From: Paraburkholderia bannensis NBRC 103871
Lineage (GTDB): Bacteria; Pseudomonadota; Gammaproteobacteria; Burkholderiales; Burkholderiaceae
Direction: 5' to 3'
DNA length: 64,000 bases
Assembly: GCF_000685015.1 (NCBI RefSeq)
Contig: NZ_BAYA01000015.1
Coordinates: 1 to 64,000, forward strand
Made by a program: the position numbers and the translations under genes. Under the pieces are notes generated by a model, which saw only the letters and a list, made by a program, of their open reading frames with translations, did not search any database and was not told the DNA's origin. This document shows, in pieces, positions 60,854 through 64,000 of this stretch (within the stretch, counting starts at the first letter, position 1; each line of letters begins with the position of its first letter).

Positions 60854-62314
60854 ATGACCAAGAGAACGATCGAACTTAAACATCCTCGAGAGTTCTATAT
60901 TGGCGGCAAGTGGGTGGCACCGTCCACCTCCGGCACTTTCGACGTACTCGATTGTTCGACGGAAGAAGTCGTCGCAACCGTGGCGAAAGCCGAATCGGCA
61001 GATATGCAGCACGCCATCCGCGCAGCACGCGAAGCCTTCGATAAAGGGCCGTGGCCGCGAATGACGCCGCAGGAACGCGCTGTCTATCTGGAGCGATTCG
61101 CGGAACGCCTTGAAGCGCTCAATGACGAATTTGCCCGCGTATGGTCGATTGAGACGGGAATCGTCTACAAGGTTGCCCAACCGCGCCTTGGCCTGTTTAT
61201 CAGCGGCGCATTTCGCCAGTACGCCGCCATGGCATCGACTTTCTCGTTCGTCGAAGAACATCGATCGGTGACCGGAAATGCGGGCTATCGCGTCTACGAA
61301 CCGGTCGGCGTCGTGGGCGAAATCATTCCATGGAATGGCCCAGCCGGTTTGATGGCCTACAAGACGGCGCCAGCGCTGCTGGCAGGCTGTACGCTGATCA
61401 TCAAATCGTCGCCCGAAGCGCCCTGCTCGGCCTATCTGTTCGCCGAGATTTGCGAGGAGATTGGCTTGCCGCCTGGCGTGGTCAATGTCGTGACCGCCGA
61501 TCGCGATGTGTCCGAAGAGCTGGTTCGCCATCCCGACGTGGACAAGATCACGTTCACGGGATCGACTGGCGCGGGCCGCCGCATCGCTTCCATCGCTGGC
61601 GATCGCGTGGCGCGCGTCACGCTCGAACTGGGTGGCAAATCGCCCGCCGTCATTCTCGACGATTACGACATCGAGACCGCCGCGAATGTGCTCGGGCCGT
61701 CCTATTTCGGCTACAACACCGGTCAGATCTGCCACAGCCTGACGCGCGTAATCGTTCCCCGTGCGAAACACGATGCAATGGTTGAAGCGTTGTCGGTTGC
61801 CGCCAGACGGATCGTGGTGGGCGATCCGTTCGCACCTGAGACGACGTCCGGCCCGCTCGCGACTGCACGGCAACGAGAAACGGTCGAGCGCTTCGTCGCC
61901 AGGGGCATCGCGGAAGGCGCAACGCTGGCAACCGGCGGCAAACGGCCAGCCGGATTGGAGCGCGGGTTCTTCTTCGAACCGACGGTGTTCGGCAACGTGG
62001 ACAATCGTTCGACGATCGCGCAGGACGAAATCTTCGGCCCGGTGCTCAGCGTCATTCCCGCCGACGACGAAGCCAGCGCAATTCAGATGGCGAACGATAC
62101 GCCGTTCGGACTGAATGCGGCAGTCTTCACAAACGATAGCGCCCGCGCGCTGGACGTCGCGCGGCAGATCCGTGCGGGTACGGTCGGCCACAACGGCCCG
62201 CGCACTGACTTCTCGATTGGCTTTGGCGGTTTCAAGCAGTCGGGCATCGGGCGCGAAGGTGGCGTTGAAGGCCTGACTGCCTTCATGGAGTCGAAAACCA
62301 TCGTCATGGCTTGA
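60854..62314 (+). CDS. NAD(P)-dependent aldehyde dehydrogenase
   Basis: 486 residues with all ALDH marks: PWNGP (Asn161), IIKSSPE (Lys184), FTGSTGAG (234-241), catalytic base Glu258 in LELGGKSP and nucleophile Cys293 in NTGQICHS. It oxidises an aldehyde to the acid. I chose ATG 60854 because GGAGAG lies 6-7 bases upstream; an in-frame ATG at 60842 is also possible. Third gene of the SDR-ADH-ALDH operon, and its product may be the substrate of the divergent CoA transferase. Actual substrate unknown. Confidence 0.93.
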   Translation: MTKRTIELKHPREFYIGGKWVAPSTSGTFDVLDCSTEEVVATVAKAESADMQHAIRAAREAFDKGPWPRMTPQERAVYLERFAERLEALNDEFARVWSIETGIVYKVAQPRLGLFISGAFRQYAAMASTFSFVEEHRSVTGNAGYRVYEPVGVVGEIIPWNGPAGLMAYKTAPALLAGCTLIIKSSPEAPCSAYLFAEICEEIGLPPGVVNVVTADRDVSEELVRHPDVDKITFTGSTGAGRRIASIAGDRVARVTLELGGKSPAVILDDYDIETAANVLGPSYFGYNTGQICHSLTRVIVPRAKHDAMVEALSVAARRIVVGDPFAPETTSGPLATARQRETVERFVARGIAEGATLATGGKRPAGLERGFFFEPTVFGNVDNRSTIAQDEIFGPVLSVIPADDEASAIQMANDTPFGLNAAVFTNDSARALDVARQIRAGTVGHNGPRTDFSIGFGGFKQSGIGREGGVEGLTAFMESKTIVMA

Positions 62315-62379
62315 CCGCCTGCGTGTGCAATCCGGCGAGCGCTTCGCTTCGTCGGGTGGAATCGGGGCGGTCGCGCGAA

Positions 62380-62423
62380 AGGCGCCCCACGGGAGGCCGC
62401 CCCACGGAAGGCCGCCCCCTCGC
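62380..62423. repeat. Three GC-rich 14-15-bp tandem units
   Basis: AGGCGCCCCACGGG, AGGCCGCCCCACGGA and AGGCCGCCCCCTCGC lie end to end between the aldehyde dehydrogenase and AraC genes. The rest of 62315-62526 shows no gene. Confidence 0.7.
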
Positions 62424-62526
62424 ACCGCACACGCTTGCGCATCGGCGTCATGCCGACCACGACAGTATTTCCTCAGGTGTAACCAATAGCCTAATCGCGA
62501 GGGCCCTCCAGCCCTCGCGCCATCGT

Positions 62527-62946
62527 ATGGACGAGACATTTACTTCGACTCTCTTTGGTGCTGCCCCCGTCAAGCCACGACTCGAGAGCGCGGATGCGTC
62601 GCTGCGGCGGCTATCCAGGGCACTCGAGCGGATCAAGAGTCATTACACCGAGCCACTCAAGGTTGCTGAACTCGCAGCGCTAGTGGGAATGAGTCCTTCC
62701 GCGTTTCACGCGCATTTCAAGCTCGCCACCTCCCTGAGTCCGCTCAACTATCTCAAGACGCTACGCCTGGAAAAATCGCGCGACTTGATGCTGACCACCC
62801 TGCCACGCGTACATGACGCTGCACGCGCCGTAGGTTACGTCAGCGCTTCGCAATTCAGCCGCGAATACAGCCGCCTGTTTGGTGCGCCGCCGCTGCGTGA
62901 CATTCGACGCCTGCGTGCCGCCATGAGCGACCGCCACTCCCAATAG
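62527..62946 (+). CDS. Short AraC-family HTH protein, sensor domain missing
   Basis: A 139-residue protein that is only the DNA-binding half of an AraC regulator (double HTH, about 30-132; LAALVGMSPSAFHAHFKLATSLSPLNYLK, then VGYVSASQFSREYSRLFG). The related full-length proteins are about 300 residues with an N-terminal AraC_N domain, which is absent. No ribosome site precedes ATG 62527, so this may be a truncated gene. It is followed after 6 bp by an MFS gene. Confidence 0.7.
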   Translation: MDETFTSTLFGAAPVKPRLESADASLRRLSRALERIKSHYTEPLKVAELAALVGMSPSAFHAHFKLATSLSPLNYLKTLRLEKSRDLMLTTLPRVHDAARAVGYVSASQFSREYSRLFGAPPLRDIRRLRAAMSDRHSQ

Positions 62947-62952
62947 CAGATC

Positions 62953-64000
62953 ATGAAGCTAGCAGTATCCCGCATGCGTCTGTTCACGCTCAGACACCTG
63001 CGCAGGGACTTATTGCCCTGGGTCGTCGCGCTCGCAGTCGGCATCGACTATTTCGACAGCACGATCTTTTCGTTCTTTGTGAACTACATTGCCGGCGGCA
63101 TCAATGCGTCCGCAGACGAACTTGTCTGGGCGGCAACCGCCTATGCGACCACATCCGTTCTCGGTATTGTCCAGCAGCAATGGTTAATTGAGCGGCTGGG
63201 CTTTCGGCTCTATCTTGCTGGCTGTTTGCTGATGTTCTCGCTGGGATCGCTCGCTGCGTCGCTTGCCGATTCGTCGATTGAACTCGCGATTGCACGCGGT
63301 TTTCAAGGCTATTTCATGGGGCCGATGCTGGGCACCTGTCGCATCATGCTGCAAACCTGCTTTACGCCGCAGGAGCGCTCGCCAGCCACACGCCTCTTCC
63401 TGACACTGATCCTGCTTGCAAGCGCACTCGCACCGTTGACCGGCGGTTATCTTGTCGCGCATTTCGACTGGCGCGCATTGTTCACGGCCTCCACGATAAT
63501 GAGCGCCGTGTTGGTGTGTCTTGCCTTCGTCATCGTTCCGCACGTCGGAAAGCGGCCTTCCGAGCGACGGAGCGCGACGCACCTGTGGCCTTACCTCGTG
63601 TTCGCGACTGCCCTTGGCGCTTTGCAGATCGTCGCTCAACAGGTGCGTTTCGAACAACTCAGCAACTCTCCGCTGCTCGTCATCATGACGGCAACCGGTG
63701 GCTTCGCGCTCATCTGGTTCGCGTTGCACCAATGGCGCGACCCCAAACCCCTGGTGCGCCTGAATGCCCTGCGCGAGGGCCCATATAGAATCGGCATGGT
63801 GCTGTATGCGCTCTACTACATCATCAGCAACGCGCTCGGCTATTTGATCTCCCGGTTTCTCGACAGCGGGCTGGGCTATCCGGTCGAATATGCTGGCATG
63901 CTGGTCGGGCTGACTTCGCTAACGGCCATCCCGGTCGCTCTTGCCTACATTCGCTACTCGAAGCGCGTCACACTCAAAAAGTGGCTGATTGTTCCTGGGT
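62953..64000 (+). CDS. MFS transporter, DHA2-like, truncated by the window edge
   Basis: The frame is open from ATG 62953 to the end of the window (349 codons, no stop). It gives a multi-helix transporter starting MKLAVSRMRLFTLRHLRRDL, with helix 1 VVALAVGIDYFDSTIFSFFV and a motif C-like ASALAPLTGGYLV in helix 5. The loop between helices 2 and 3 (QQWLIERLGFRLYLAG) is a weak motif A. It is probably an efflux pump coupled to the preceding AraC-type gene by a 6-bp gap. The C-terminal part is outside the window. Confidence 0.82.
   Translation, partial: MKLAVSRMRLFTLRHLRRDLLPWVVALAVGIDYFDSTIFSFFVNYIAGGINASADELVWAATAYATTSVLGIVQQQWLIERLGFRLYLAGCLLMFSLGSLAASLADSSIELAIARGFQGYFMGPMLGTCRIMLQTCFTPQERSPATRLFLTLILLASALAPLTGGYLVAHFDWRALFTASTIMSAVLVCLAFVIVPHVGKRPSERRSATHLWPYLVFATALGALQIVAQQVRFEQLSNSPLLVIMTATGGFALIWFALHQWRDPKPLVRLNALREGPYRIGMVLYALYYIISNALGYLISRFLDSGLGYPVEYAGMLVGLTSLTAIPVALAYIRYSKRVTLKKWLIVPG

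Noticed and set aside
62953..64000. This MFS gene as the missing body of the broken MFS at 44007
   Set aside because: It has its own complete N-terminus and a different start sequence, so the two are not halves of one gene.
1..64000. CRISPR arrays, tRNA or rRNA genes
   Set aside because: No direct repeats with spacer-like units, no tRNA-like cloverleaf or rRNA sequence noticed; the tandem arrays found have no spacers.

Overview
The window is chromosomal DNA from a high-GC betaproteobacterium. The best fit is Burkholderiaceae of the Paraburkholderia/Caballeronia/Burkholderia type. The evidence is an OpcP-like 16-stranded porin, a VgrG/DUF4123/VasX-like type VI secretion cassette, a ReAV-type asparaginase, a type II citrate synthase, and very many LysR regulators and MFS exporters. 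No rRNA, tRNA or CRISPR array was seen. Species assignment is an inference from gene content.

1-33,690 is core-like accessory metabolism. It holds an ABC-2 exporter pair; a tartrate module (LysR regulator, TtuB-like transporter, L(+)-tartrate dehydratase ttdA/ttdB) in which one ~70-bp promoter element occurs twice; an RpiR regulator; a rhomboid; an old yellow enzyme; several MFS efflux pumps with LysR/AraC regulators; a porin; a zinc-type asparaginase; an amylo-alpha-1,6-glucosidase; gltA; a stand-alone MreB paralogue; and a cluster matching the P. aeruginosa dauBAR D-arginine system (FAD D-amino acid dehydrogenase, periplasmic binding protein, ornithine-cyclodeaminase-family dehydrogenase, PAS/HTH regulator), followed by glutaminase and a GNAT acetyltransferase.

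34,127-41,664 is an orphan type VI secretion cargo island: vgrG, DUF4123 adaptor, a 973-residue VasX-like membrane toxin, an overlapping candidate immunity membrane protein, and a PAAR tip protein, closed by a strong hairpin. At 42,142-43,929 lies a YqjI-type PadR regulator with a histidine-rich metal-binding arm. Its sigma70 promoter is covered by a perfect 20-bp palindrome, and its neighbour is a YqjH-type siderophore-interacting ferric reductase.

At about 44,078 an MFS gene breaks off after 24 codons. This marks the left edge of a lower-GC, partly decayed island (about 44.1-52.6 kb). The island carries a 1027-residue PHP-SMC-like ATPase (Ppl/TrlF type) flanked by two uncharacterised proteins that each carry a HEPN-type Rx4H motif, then small and degraded genes, a DEDD exonuclease and an XRE regulator. 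This is the most likely place for an undescribed defence system.

52,733-64,000 is a catabolic region. A LysR gene faces an alpha/beta hydrolase and two NAD(P)-binding Rossmann proteins. A second LysR gene is followed by a class III CoA transferase that diverges from an SDR-ADH-ALDH operon, with repeated GATTCGAAAAA-type sites between them. A short AraC-type protein and a 3'-truncated MFS transporter complete the window.
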